Source of the DNA: Bacteroidota bacterium
GTDB lineage: Bacteria > Bacteroidota > Ignavibacteria > Kryptoniales > JAKASW01
Length of the DNA stretch: 64,000 nt
Direction: 5' to 3'
NCBI GenBank assembly: GCA_023480735.1
Contig: JAMCXB010000052.1
Span: forward strand, 1-64,000
Positions 27,322 to 34,482 of this stretch are shown one piece after another; positions within the stretch are counted from its first letter, which is position 1, and every line of letters starts with the position of its first letter. Position numbers and translations under genes: made by a program. The notes below the pieces were generated by a model. It saw only the letters and a list, made by a program, of their open reading frames with translations. It was not told the origin of the DNA and did no database searches.

Positions 27322-29052
27322 TTATTTGATTCTGCTCGAAGACTCGTTGAGGAGATTTAGCACGATAGAGTATGAGGACTTGCCCTGGCTTTTAGGAGTG
27401 GAACGAAGTTCCACGACGATGCCATCGGCGGGCGATGTGATGACACGTTTGTTCTGGTTAGCGGCCGATTCAACGCGTAAGCGATTGATGGTTCTCTGAA
27501 TGTTGCGAAGATCCTGCTCGTATTTCTCCCCTGTGGATTCGAGAATCTTGTTGGCCTTGTCCAGATTAGATTGGGTAGCAGATTTGTTCTTCTCGGCGAT
27601 GTCAAGTTCTGTCCTTGAAGCAAGCGATTTATTGTAGAGATCGAGTTTCAGATTGTAGGCCTGAATCGAATTCTCCAGCTTTTCCTCTGCGGAGCGAACC
27701 GACGAACGCAGCCTGACAAGGGCGATTTCTTGTCGAGACTGCAGCGAAGCTTTACGGCTCGCCAAAGAAGAGATCGTGTTCAAAACCTTCAGCTCTGAGT
27801 CGGTGCTGATCTTCGCGAGTATGGTTCCAGCTTTGACGGTGTCACCCGGCCTGACGGCGAGGGACAGTTCGGCGGTGCCTCCGGTGGTGTCGACAGCGGA
27901 GAAATCACCGAGGGGAACGATGAGGAGACGGGGAGACTGGGAGATGGGGAGACTGGGAGAATTGGAGACAAGGTGACTTGGAGACGAATGGGACTCTTCG
28001 GATAGGGTTTTGACGGTAAGCTGGCCTTTAAGGATTAGAGTGTTTTCTATAGAGAGCCGGAGAATATCGTCATAAGAGGCGTGGTCGAATTTCACTATGG
28101 AACCGTAAGAAGATATCGTATTGAACCTATCGAAGTTCTGGGGAAGCTCGACACGCTGGTCGGCTTCCAGCGAACCGAAGAACCTTGTCTCAGCGATCTG
28201 AGATGTGAAGTTCTTCAATGAGGATAGGAGCTGCCCGGATAAGTTGATCGAAATGACCGATGTCTTAGCGTCCGGTCCGGGCACACAGACTATCGAGTTG
28301 CTTATGAAGTTGTCACTGGCCGGGTTTTCGCCAAGTGTGTAGACATTCGTGCCTGATGAGAAAAGGAGCGTGTTAGGATCCCTTATGCCGACAAGCTCGA
28401 ACCGGCCGTTGATGCGATCGTGTGTCAGCGTGTTGACGGCGTCGATATCGGCGTAAACGATATGGGATGTTGATAGTTCGTAGTAGTCGCGAAGAGCGGC
28501 CTGTGGTGTTTTCTGAGTAACGCGGATAAGTCGCTCAAATCCGCTCGATGCAAAAATGTACAGCGGGATAAGAAGCGCCGCAAAAAAGAAGAATAAGATC
28601 GTGTCGGCCTTCGAGCCGGACTTCATACGGTAGCTGTAAGGCGACCGGGGGTCGTAGGGGAAGACGCAATCACGAGTTGAAATCGGATAGAACATCTTAA
28701 CGCCCTGGACCGTGCAGGAGTCGAGTATGATGTGAGAGAAGTAAGCCATGGAAAACAAGGAGAGGGTATGGGGGGAAAAAAGGTTTACGTGTTCCAGTAA
28801 GTAAACAATGAGAATAGCGCATAGCGCAAAGAGCGTGGAGTGCGTCAGAGACCGATGACCGAATATTCGCTCGATTGGCTCGCTGACAAAGAAGAAAATC
28901 CGTCCAAGCCAGCTTGTGGGTAGATCGATATCCGGAAGGATGGAAACAAAGGCGGTGATGATTGCGCTGCGCCAGTCGAGCGGGACCCCGGATGGAGTAA
29001 GGATAAGGAGATAAAGTGATTCGGCGAAGGCAATGTGAGTGGGAGAGGTCAA
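27322..29052 (-). CDS. YdjM-like membrane hydrolase fused to an HlyD-like adaptor domain
   Basis: A 576-residue protein starting at TTG 29,052. Residues 1-180 match the YdjM/DUF457 family of membrane-bound, putatively metal-dependent hydrolases: SPTHIAFAE at the start, SILPDIDLP near 36-44, GHRSLTHS near 64-71 and YFSHIILD near 104-111, with several membrane helices. After one more hydrophobic segment (about 150-170) the protein is extracytoplasmic. The C-terminal 200 residues are HlyD-like: a lipoyl-type half (VRPGDTVKAGTILAKIS), a long coiled coil, and the matching half (VITSPADGIVVELRS). This fusion is unusual. A QSP-rich repeat (27,922-27,986) forms the linker. With the TolC-like gene nearby it suggests an envelope or export function. 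Confidence 0.68.
   Translation of the reverse strand: MTSPTHIAFAESLYLLILTPSGVPLDWRSAIITAFVSILPDIDLPTSWLGRIFFFVSEPIERIFGHRSLTHSTLFALCAILIVYLLEHVNLFSPHTLSLFSMAYFSHIILDSCTVQGVKMFYPISTRDCVFPYDPRSPYSYRMKSGSKADTILFFFFAALLIPLYIFASSGFERLIRVTQKTPQAALRDYYELSTSHIVYADIDAVNTLTHDRINGRFELVGIRDPNTLLFSSGTNVYTLGENPASDNFISNSIVCVPGPDAKTSVISINLSGQLLSSLKNFTSQIAETRFFGSLEADQRVELPQNFDRFNTISSYGSIVKFDHASYDDILRLSIENTLILKGQLTVKTLSEESHSSPSHLVSNSPSLPISQSPRLLIVPLGDFSAVDTTGGTAELSLAVRPGDTVKAGTILAKISTDSELKVLNTISSLASRKASLQSRQEIALVRLRSSVRSAEEKLENSIQAYNLKLDLYNKSLASRTELDIAEKNKSATQSNLDKANKILESTGEKYEQDLRNIQRTINRLRVESAANQNKRVITSPADGIVVELRSTPKSQGKSSYSIVLNLLNESSSRIK
27922..27986. repeat. GGGAGACTG minisatellite in the linker of the fusion gene
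   Basis: About six tandem units of GGGAGACTG / GGGAGATGG type. Read on the minus strand they encode SPSLPISQSP, the linker before the HlyD-like domain. In frame, with no stop. Confidence 0.75.
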
Positions 29053-29058
29053 AGCACA

Positions 29059-29092
29059 CCCTCACCTTAATCCTCTCCCATCAAGGGAGAGG
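29059..29092. repeat. REP-like palindrome, CCTCTCCC/GGGAGAGG type
   Basis: CCCTCACC is followed by CCTCTCCC, a 5-base loop and GGGAGAGG. It lies in the 46-bp gap between two element genes and may also act as a weak hairpin between them. A second, better copy is at 29,655-29,689. Confidence 0.7.
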
Positions 29093-29098
29093 AGGCTG

Positions 29099-30292
29099 CT
29101 AGCGAACGACCCTTTTCCATAGGCTTTCCAGAAACTTGAGTTCGTCGGGAGTGAAGCCGGAGTAGTCATGAGAATAGCTATCAGCGAGGATGCGAGCGAG
29201 CTTCTCACGGGCTTTGCGTTTGTTGATCGCGAGGTATCGGGTGGCATCGACGGTGGCACTGATAAGGACCTGGGCGTCCTCTTCCCTTTCGATTGCAGGC
29301 TGGTCTGGCGCAGGGTCGGCGTTGATGAACTGCCTGAGATCAGAAGAGGCTTCGGGAGAAGAGCTCGCTAGCGCACGGTTTAGTACGCGCGCGGCGCGAG
29401 CTCGCCCGAGGAGAGCGACGAGAGCTGAACGTAGTTCAGCGAAAAGAGCGATGAGCTGCGGGGATGCGGGCTGTGTCGCCGGCAGCGAAGGCGGGTCGTC
29501 CGGAACCAGTTCCTTAGAGGAATCCATCGTCGGCTCGTCTCGGTCAGCCGGCAAAGGAAGCGTGGATTTGTGAGGCCGAGTGTGAGTTGTAGACGATGCC
29601 AAAATTGACTGGAGAATGGAATCAAGTGAGTGCTCGGACTCTTTGCAAACACCGCCCTCACCCAAGCCCTCTCCCAAAACGGGAGAGGGATGCGCATTGC
29701 TTTGGGAAACAGCCGCTTTGTTCTTGTCGATGTCATAGAGCAGGAGGCGGTTTGAAGATCTCAGTTGAGCATTGGTGAAGCGAGCGAATACTGTGGAGAC
29801 ACTTGTGGTGTTATGGTTCACGTCAAGGACGGTTATCACCGGCTCAGCAACGTTAGTGAAATCGTCTAGTTCGAGATAAGCACTTTCAAAGTCAACTGCT
29901 TCCATGGCTGACACGATTTGTTTTCTCGTCATACCGTCAGGTTTGAGCTTGAGTGATGGGGTGTAGCGGATTGTGTCCCGGAACTTGCTTAGCTGTTCCA
30001 TTGGCACCTTGTAAAGAGAGACACTGGCCGAGCTGTCTGCCTTGTGGGTGCGAAACATCTGCAAGACTGCCGTGACGTCGAGCGCGAACCGGAGGTCAGG
30101 TGTCATCCGGAACGAGCCGAAGATTTCGTTGGACTGGAACATGAGGATGTCGTAGAAATGGTTTTGAGAATCCTGAAGATATGAAGTCATGACATACCCG
30201 GAAACATCGGGTGTTTGTGATTGAATGAGCAGCAGCGGATCTATATTTGCGGCGGGAACAGGCCCGAGTATTTTGACTGCGGAATCGATCAT
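29099..30292 (-). CDS. Unknown element protein with a REP-derived insertion
   Basis: A 397-residue protein I do not recognise. The N-terminal 190 residues look like a compact mixed alpha/beta domain (for example ANIDPLLLIQSQTPDVSGYV). Residues about 202-213 (SPVLGEGLGEGG) come from a palindromic repeat inserted in frame. A Pro/Ser/Ala-rich linker follows, then a helical C-terminal domain (about 275-397) ending DELKFLESLWKRVVR. No signal peptide or membrane helix is seen. It is the first gene of a two-gene unit with the YdjM-HlyD fusion and sits just downstream of the structured element at 30,357. Confidence 0.55.
   Translation of the reverse strand: MIDSAVKILGPVPAANIDPLLLIQSQTPDVSGYVMTSYLQDSQNHFYDILMFQSNEIFGSFRMTPDLRFALDVTAVLQMFRTHKADSSASVSLYKVPMEQLSKFRDTIRYTPSLKLKPDGMTRKQIVSAMEAVDFESAYLELDDFTNVAEPVITVLDVNHNTTSVSTVFARFTNAQLRSSNRLLLYDIDKNKAAVSQSNAHPSPVLGEGLGEGGVCKESEHSLDSILQSILASSTTHTRPHKSTLPLPADRDEPTMDSSKELVPDDPPSLPATQPASPQLIALFAELRSALVALLGRARAARVLNRALASSSPEASSDLRQFINADPAPDQPAIEREEDAQVLISATVDATRYLAINKRKAREKLARILADSYSHDYSGFTPDELKFLESLWKRVVR
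29655..29689. repeat. REP-like palindrome inside a coding region
   Basis: CCCTCACCC, then CCCTCTCCC, a 5-base loop and GGGAGAGGG. It is in frame in the 29,099-30,292 gene and encodes SPVLGEGLGEGG. Same family as 29,059-29,092. Confidence 0.75.
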
Positions 30293-30356
30293 GTATGTAG
30301 GGCACTTTGCTAACCCTCAGGATAGAGAGTTACGAAATAGTTGTGAGTATTTTCCT

Positions 30357-30580
30357 GTTCACTTTCTTTTGCCACCCGAAAGAAAGTGAACCGAAAGAAA
30401 AGGGTGCCCGTGAAAATGGTCCCGACCCACAGGCGGTGGATCGGGACCGTCACGTTCCCTGTACAGGGAGGCGATTTCAATACACTGTGGCAAGTCTGGA
30501 ACGATGGAGATCGCGAAATCGCCTCTTGAAGAGCCTTGCAAGTTTCGGTTTAAGGAAACGTGACTCCATTTTCGCAAGGG
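30357..30580. repeat. Structured pseudoknot element, copy 2
   Basis: A 13-bp hairpin pairs GTTCACTTTCTTT (30,357-30,369) with 30,379-30,391. Its loop CACCC (30,373-30,377) matches GGGTG at 30,402-30,406 (pseudoknot). Further stems are GGTCCCGA (30,418-30,425) with 30,441-30,448; CACGTTCCC (30,451-30,459) with GGAAACGTG (30,554-30,562, one mismatch); GAGGCGATTTC (30,468-30,478) with 30,515-30,525; and GAAAATGG (30,412-30,419) with CCATTTTC (30,566-30,573). It is nearly the same as the copy at 33,753. It lies 64 bases 5' of the unknown 397-residue gene. No convincing gene is present in the 385-base gap. Confidence 0.85.
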
Positions 30581-30677
30581 AAGACAAATATGGTGGAAAC
30601 CACTTGGAGATCGTCGGGCCACAAAGCGACTATACCAGCTGCGAGCATTCTTGTTCGTCATTTTTCCCGGATGCCAT

Positions 30678-31745
30678 TTATGGAGCAGTTGCGGATTTTG
30701 AGGAGCCGGAACTGAAGCGATCGAGGCCCTTACCTTCAGCGTTCCATTCGACAGTGAAGTATGATGAGTCACCCTTGGCGTAGAACTTAAGCACCGAGGT
30801 GCCAGCGATCTTCTGTTTCCGACTGACAGCAATCTTCCCTTCCGTCTGGTAAATCCACTGTATAGTGGGATGCTGTTGGAGCTTTGCGATGACTTCTGGG
30901 GCCGGATGTCCATAGCTGTTGTTGCGGCCGAGGCTGATGAAGACGCACGTCGGAGAGAGCGCCGAGATAAACGTTGGATTTGTTGACGAGCGGCTGCCGT
31001 GGTGATTGAGTTTCATTGCCTCAGCGTGTCCAACGACACCTGCTACGGGCGTTTCCAGGTCGACGGCATCTCCAACGTCATAGCCAGTCAGGTCTCCGCC
31101 GCTGAAGTAAGTAAACATCGTTCGTGGTTCGTAGTTCGTGGTCGATTGCCTGAGGGTATCTACGAAAGTGATGGTGAATGCGATGGAAAGAGAGTTCTCG
31201 TCCATATGGCTCAAAGCTGATAGGTCATGGCTCATAGCCTGGCCCCGTTCGCATTTGCCGGCCGCAGCAATAAAATGGAGAATGATATCCGGAGCTATCT
31301 GGTAGGTCAGCCCGGGTTGTACAGCTATCCTTGGGCGGATCCCTACCGACGAAACGTAATCAGCGTAGGTTTTGGACTTTGGGACGGGATGCTCGGTTCC
31401 GCGATCGAAGATGGTGTCGACGTCAAGGGCATTTAGGACCTCACCAAGTCCCCCAATGTGATCAGCGTGATAGTGCGATGCGATGAGATAATTGATATGG
31501 GAAATTCTGAGCGATTTCAGATACGGAATCACCGTCGATTTGCCCATGCCGTTGTTGCCAGCGTCGACCAGGATTGTCCTCCAGCGAGTCTGTATGAACG
31601 TACAGTCGCCCTGGCCAACGTCAATGTGATGGATGATCAGGTCCTGGGCGGAACAGAAGCCAGAGGTCAGAAACAGGAGGAAGGAAATCAGAGGACAGAA
31701 GTCAGATGTCAGCAGAATTGATGACAGACGGTAGAGCTTCCTCAT
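30678..31745 (-). CDS. ComEC/Rec2-like metallo-beta-lactamase-fold hydrolase, exported
   Basis: A 355-residue MBL-fold protein like the C-terminal nuclease-type domain of ComEC. Motifs are HHIDVGQGDCTFI near 39-51, the metal site SHYHADHIGG near 90-99, FSGGDLTGYD near 217-226 and LNHHGSRSS near 246-254. An N-terminal hydrophobic stretch ends at FCSAQ near 34, so it is probably exported. Three repeat-derived segments interrupt it: TSDFCPLISFL-type in the signal region, SHDLSALSH, and TTNYEPRT in a surface loop before the FSGGD motif. It overlaps the TolC-like gene by 4 bases. Substrate may be DNA or a nucleotide; that is inference from family. Confidence 0.75.
   Translation of the reverse strand: MRKLYRLSSILLTSDFCPLISFLLFLTSGFCSAQDLIIHHIDVGQGDCTFIQTRWRTILVDAGNNGMGKSTVIPYLKSLRISHINYLIASHYHADHIGGLGEVLNALDVDTIFDRGTEHPVPKSKTYADYVSSVGIRPRIAVQPGLTYQIAPDIILHFIAAAGKCERGQAMSHDLSALSHMDENSLSIAFTITFVDTLRQSTTNYEPRTMFTYFSGGDLTGYDVGDAVDLETPVAGVVGHAEAMKLNHHGSRSSTNPTFISALSPTCVFISLGRNNSYGHPAPEVIAKLQQHPTIQWIYQTEGKIAVSRKQKIAGTSVLKFYAKGDSSYFTVEWNAEGKGLDRFSSGSSKSATAP
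31119..31239. repeat. Two short repeat tracts inside the MBL gene
   Basis: 31,119-31,146 is a tandem TTCGTGGTTCGTAG-type tract that encodes TTNYEPRT. 31,206-31,239 is a GGCTCAAAGCTGATAGG-type tract that encodes AMSHDLSALSH. Both are in frame on the minus strand and sit between conserved MBL motifs. Confidence 0.6.
31653..31712. repeat. CAGAGGTCAGAA-type repeat forming the MBL signal peptide
   Basis: Repeated units of AGAAGCCAGAGGTCAGAA / GAGGACAGAAGTCAGATG. On the minus strand they encode residues about 11-31 of the MBL protein, the hydrophobic core of its export signal. Confidence 0.6.
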
Positions 31746-32428
31746 GGGATTGCACTCCTTTCTTTCTCAGGAACAAAGGGCGACGAATCCAGCAAAGTCG
31801 AAAGACGGGAATGAAGATCAGATCGCTTCATCTTCTGAGTTGATATCTGAAGATATGTGTCGGCAACGTCCATTTTGGCTTGAACGAGCTCTTCGAATGA
31901 GATTTTGGCAGCATTGTATTTGAGTTCTGCCGCTTCTAGGAGTTTTGTACGGTATTGCCACTTCAGCTGCAAAGAGGAAATCATGGAATCTAAGATTGCA
32001 ATCTGCGTCATGAGAGAAAGGATCTCCTGCCTGAGCTCGACACTCCTTTTCCGGAGAATTACTTTCGACTGCTCCGCCCTGACAGCGGCCTGCTGATGAG
32101 GCACGGAATTCAATATTCGGTCGAGGTCGAGGCTGATGACAGCGCTGAAAGCATCCGAGGGAAAGCTCCAGGGATGAGTCGGATCGAGGAAAAGAACAGA
32201 GCTTTGTCCAACCCGCGCCGAGACCGATACCCGCGGAATAAGGGTGTGCAGGAAATTGGTCTGAGCAACTTCAATATCAGCGAGATCCGCGTTGAGCTCG
32301 AGAAGCTTGATTTCAAGGGAGCTTGTGACAGCCGAATCAATCGCAGCTGATGTCAGCTGCGATTGGGCAAGCGCAAGCATTGGGAGGAACATGAGATTAC
32401 CAATGAAATACTTCAACAGTCGCCTCAA
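31742..32428 (-). CDS. TolC-like outer membrane efflux protein, half-length
   Basis: A 228-residue exported protein (signal MRRLLKYFIGNLMFLPMLALAQ; start TTG 32,428). The mature part has the long alpha-helical pattern of outer-membrane efflux proteins: LEIKLLELNADLADIEVAQ, then LRQEILSLMTQIAILDSMISS, then AAELKYNAAKISFEELVQAKMDVADTYL. TolC family proteins usually have two such repeats and about 420-480 residues; here there is one, so it may be a truncated or minimal form. It overlaps the MBL gene by 4 bases and the FlgD-like gene by 32. It may pair with the HlyD-like domain encoded downstream at 27,322-29,052. Confidence 0.65.
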   Translation of the reverse strand: MRRLLKYFIGNLMFLPMLALAQSQLTSAAIDSAVTSSLEIKLLELNADLADIEVAQTNFLHTLIPRVSVSARVGQSSVLFLDPTHPWSFPSDAFSAVISLDLDRILNSVPHQQAAVRAEQSKVILRKRSVELRQEILSLMTQIAILDSMISSLQLKWQYRTKLLEAAELKYNAAKISFEELVQAKMDVADTYLQISTQKMKRSDLHSRLSTLLDSSPFVPEKERSAIP

Positions 32429-32741
32429 ACTTCTTTCCTTTCGCGATTACCTGGCCGATGTAGATGCCTGTCGGCACAAACGTCCATTCGTCGTTGTCTC
32501 CCTTCCAGCCGTGGGAATGAGAACCCTTGGAGAGCGATAGGTCGACTGCGACAGTCTTAACGACATTGCGGTCCTGGTCGAGGATATTTACCGATACCGT
32601 TGCAGGCTGGTTAAGAGAGTAAGACAACTTGGTGTTCTGTCTGAACGAATCGAAGAGCGGCGGCTCGAACCGGCAAGAAGAGACGAGCAGGTCATCAGGG
32701 CTTATGGGCTGAGAGCAGCAAGAGAAAAGCGCAATGAGCAT
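32397..32741 (-). CDS. Small lipoprotein with FlgD-like Ig fold
   Basis: With ATG 32,741 the product is 114 residues starting MLIALFSCCSQ, a clear lipobox. A longer frame runs to 32,840 but lacks a good signal. The body (SYSLNQPATVSVNILDQDRN, then TVAVDLSLSKGSHSHGWKG, WTFVPTGIYIGQVIA) matches the FlgD-type Ig domain that also appears in C-terminal sorting modules of FCB-group exported proteins. It is probably anchored in the envelope. It lies between a larger lipoprotein gene and the TolC-like gene, overlapping the latter, so it is part of the envelope cargo operon. Confidence 0.6.
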   Translation of the reverse strand: MLIALFSCCSQPISPDDLLVSSCRFEPPLFDSFRQNTKLSYSLNQPATVSVNILDQDRNVVKTVAVDLSLSKGSHSHGWKGDNDEWTFVPTGIYIGQVIAKGKKFEATVEVFHW

Positions 32742-32854
32742 GGTGCAGAGCGAGGTTGGGAGTGCAATCCCTGGCCAGGCGAGTTGCTGCTCCCGGCTAA
32801 GGAGGCTGAGTCGTGCGAATATGAATGACCTGCCCGTCATCTGGAGGGTAACTC

Positions 32855-33724
32855 CTATGGATATCTCTCGATTGTCTTGACGACCGAATGATCTGCCTGA
32901 CCAAGGGTCGTGGTCTTCACCCAGCTCGCGAGCTCACCGTTCGTGAAAGTGTAGCTCTGGGTATAAAATCCACCATATGGCGGAGGAGTTGCCTGGCCCG
33001 TGGCACGTTTGCTGAGCAGAACGCCGGTTGCCTGATCATATGTCGCCGACACGATCTGTCCAGCAAGAGGATCCGCGCTCCGGACCACCCGCGTGCCTTT
33101 CGACACATCGATTGTGACAGCGGGGCTTGTGAACCTGAAAGTCTCACTGAGAGTGACAGATCCCTTGGTCCTGCTCACATGGGCTTCGATTGTCGAATCT
33201 GTACCTGAGGAGAACTGAGGCTGAATGATAGACTCGGTTCGCTGTTCGGGTGTGCCGGCGCTAAACTGGTTCCAGGAAATGTACCTGTCAGTTACCGACG
33301 CGATTCCTCTGGTGTTGCTGGGGGCGTATTTTGAGGACTTCGTTATCAGCAAGAGCCCTTTCGGGTAAGCGTGTTTTTCAGTGACGACGACGCAATGCAG
33401 GACGCCGTTAATAGTGGCGGTGTCGCCATAGACAAAGATTGAGTCTGCAGCAACCTTTCCGACTTTGTCCGGATCTCGTTCCGACATCGTCGGAACGGAC
33501 ATTACGATCGGCTGAGACCGTGTGGGTGCAGCCTTATGCAGCGATGCGCCCGAAAGCATCGACTGATGGATGAACTCGAAGTCGTCAAGGACTTCGTTCA
33601 TGATGGACAGCGCCTCATCCTTCGAGAGCGTTGGAGGCTTGGTGCTTGTATCCGTCATGTGGTTGTTTGATTTCTCGCAACCGGAGATAATCAGGAGAGC
33701 GAGAATGGGTATGATAATTCTCAT
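32855..33724 (-). CDS. Lipoprotein of unknown function, first gene of the envelope cargo operon
   Basis: A 289-residue protein with a lipoprotein signal (MRIIIPILALLIISGCEKS). The mature part is mainly beta-rich (for example TINGVLHCVVVTEKHAYPKG, SVTLSETFRFTSPAVTIDV) and not recognised. A ribosome site (GAAAGGATATC) precedes ATG 33,724. Only 28 bases separate this ATG from the structured element at 33,753, so that element is likely in or near its 5' leader. The genes after it encode a small lipoprotein, a TolC-like protein and the MBL protein, with short spacing or overlap. Confidence 0.6.
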   Translation of the reverse strand: MRIIIPILALLIISGCEKSNNHMTDTSTKPPTLSKDEALSIMNEVLDDFEFIHQSMLSGASLHKAAPTRSQPIVMSVPTMSERDPDKVGKVAADSIFVYGDTATINGVLHCVVVTEKHAYPKGLLLITKSSKYAPSNTRGIASVTDRYISWNQFSAGTPEQRTESIIQPQFSSGTDSTIEAHVSRTKGSVTLSETFRFTSPAVTIDVSKGTRVVRSADPLAGQIVSATYDQATGVLLSKRATGQATPPPYGGFYTQSYTFTNGELASWVKTTTLGQADHSVVKTIERYP

Positions 33725-33752
33725 GTTGATATCCTTTCTTCATTAGTCTGTT

Positions 33753-33977
33753 GTTCACTTTCTTTTGTCACCCGAAAGAAAGTGAACCGAAAGAAAAGGG
33801 TGCCCGTGAAAATGGTCCCGATCCACCAGTTGTGTATCGGGACCGTCACGTTCCCTGTGAAGGGAGGCGATTTTAATACAAGGTTGTAAACACAGGACGG
33901 TTGAAACTCCCAAAATCGCCTCTTGAAGAGATTTGCGAGATTCTGTAGACGGGAACGTGACTCCATTTTCGCAAGGG
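33753..33977. repeat. Structured pseudoknot element, copy 3
   Basis: Same architecture as copy 2. The 13-bp hairpin is 33,753-33,765 with 33,775-33,787. Loop CACCC (33,769-33,773) pairs with GGGTG (33,798-33,802). GGTCCCGAT (33,814-33,822) pairs with ATCGGGACC (33,836-33,844). CACGTTCCC (33,847-33,855) pairs with GGGAACGTG (33,951-33,959), perfect here. GAGGCGATTTT (33,864-33,874) pairs with AAAATCGCCTC (33,912-33,922). GAAAATGG (33,808-33,815) pairs with CCATTTTC (33,963-33,970). Compared with copy 2, the tip of the GAGGCG stem changes from C-G to T-A. Minus-strand open frames across it are not believed to be genes. Confidence 0.85.
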
Positions 33978-34055
33978 TCAACAAGGCGAAGCCGACTGTG
34001 TCTCGACTGGTCGAGTGTAACTGAAGCGAAAGGCAGGGGCGGAGTTCTGCCGCGG

Positions 34056-34268
34056 TCATTCGGGGACATCTTTGTCTCTTTCGTGTGTTGGTCTTTGAAT
34101 CGAAGACTGATTCCGGTCTAGAAAGCCGTTGTGATTCCTCCTGACCGACTGCATCGGTTGGTTACACTGTTTGCAAAATGCTTTTACGGCGGTCTTGATG
34201 TCTATTACAACCGACGTCTTCCTGTGACACTGCGGACACTCAAAAACAACTATTCTAAGGGGCGGCAT
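34056..34268 (-). CDS. Small zinc-ribbon protein
   Basis: 70 residues from ATG 34,268 (MPPLRIVVFECPQCHRK). Two CxxC pairs (CPQC, CKQC) about 25 residues apart form a likely zinc ribbon. The tail is polar and basic. It follows the 68-residue gene by 7 bases in the same leftward unit. A DNA- or RNA-binding accessory of the mobile element is possible. A longer frame to 34,352 overlaps its neighbour and is less likely. Confidence 0.55.
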   Translation of the reverse strand: MPPLRIVVFECPQCHRKTSVVIDIKTAVKAFCKQCNQPMQSVRRNHNGFLDRNQSSIQRPTHERDKDVPE

Positions 34269-34275
34269 GATGGAC

Positions 34276-34482
34276 TTAACCTTCCTTTTTGATATCGTTG
34301 CCTGATCTAAACGAAACGAGAATGGTGGTAGCCTGCGATGAAATAAGCTCACGGGTCAGCTCCTCGTTGGAAACATGCGGGAAAACGAGCGTGACATTGA
34401 CTCGAATAATGCTGTTCTTGTCGGCAGCCGTTGCAACTTTGCTGACAATGGCATCGATCCAGTTAGATGGGGCATCTGTCAT
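34276..34482 (-). CDS. Small conserved-looking protein of unknown function
   Basis: 68 residues. Its ATG overlaps the stop of the upstream gene by 4 bases (ATGA), which supports it as real. The sequence is mixed (NSIIRVNVTLVFPHVSNEELTRELI) with no recognised motif. It is part of the small leftward unit with the recombinase-like and zinc-ribbon genes. Confidence 0.5.
   Translation of the reverse strand: MTDAPSNWIDAIVSKVATAADKNSIIRVNVTLVFPHVSNEELTRELISSQATTILVSFRSGNDIKKEG

Noticed and set aside
30359-30913. 184-residue leftward frame over copy 2 and the end of the MBL gene
   Set aside because: It overlaps a clear gene in another frame and follows the palindromes of the element.
33721-34069. 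Two leftward frames over copy 3
   Set aside because: Their shared peptide with copy 2 (HFHGHPFLSVHFLSG) follows from the DNA repeat, not from protein conservation.
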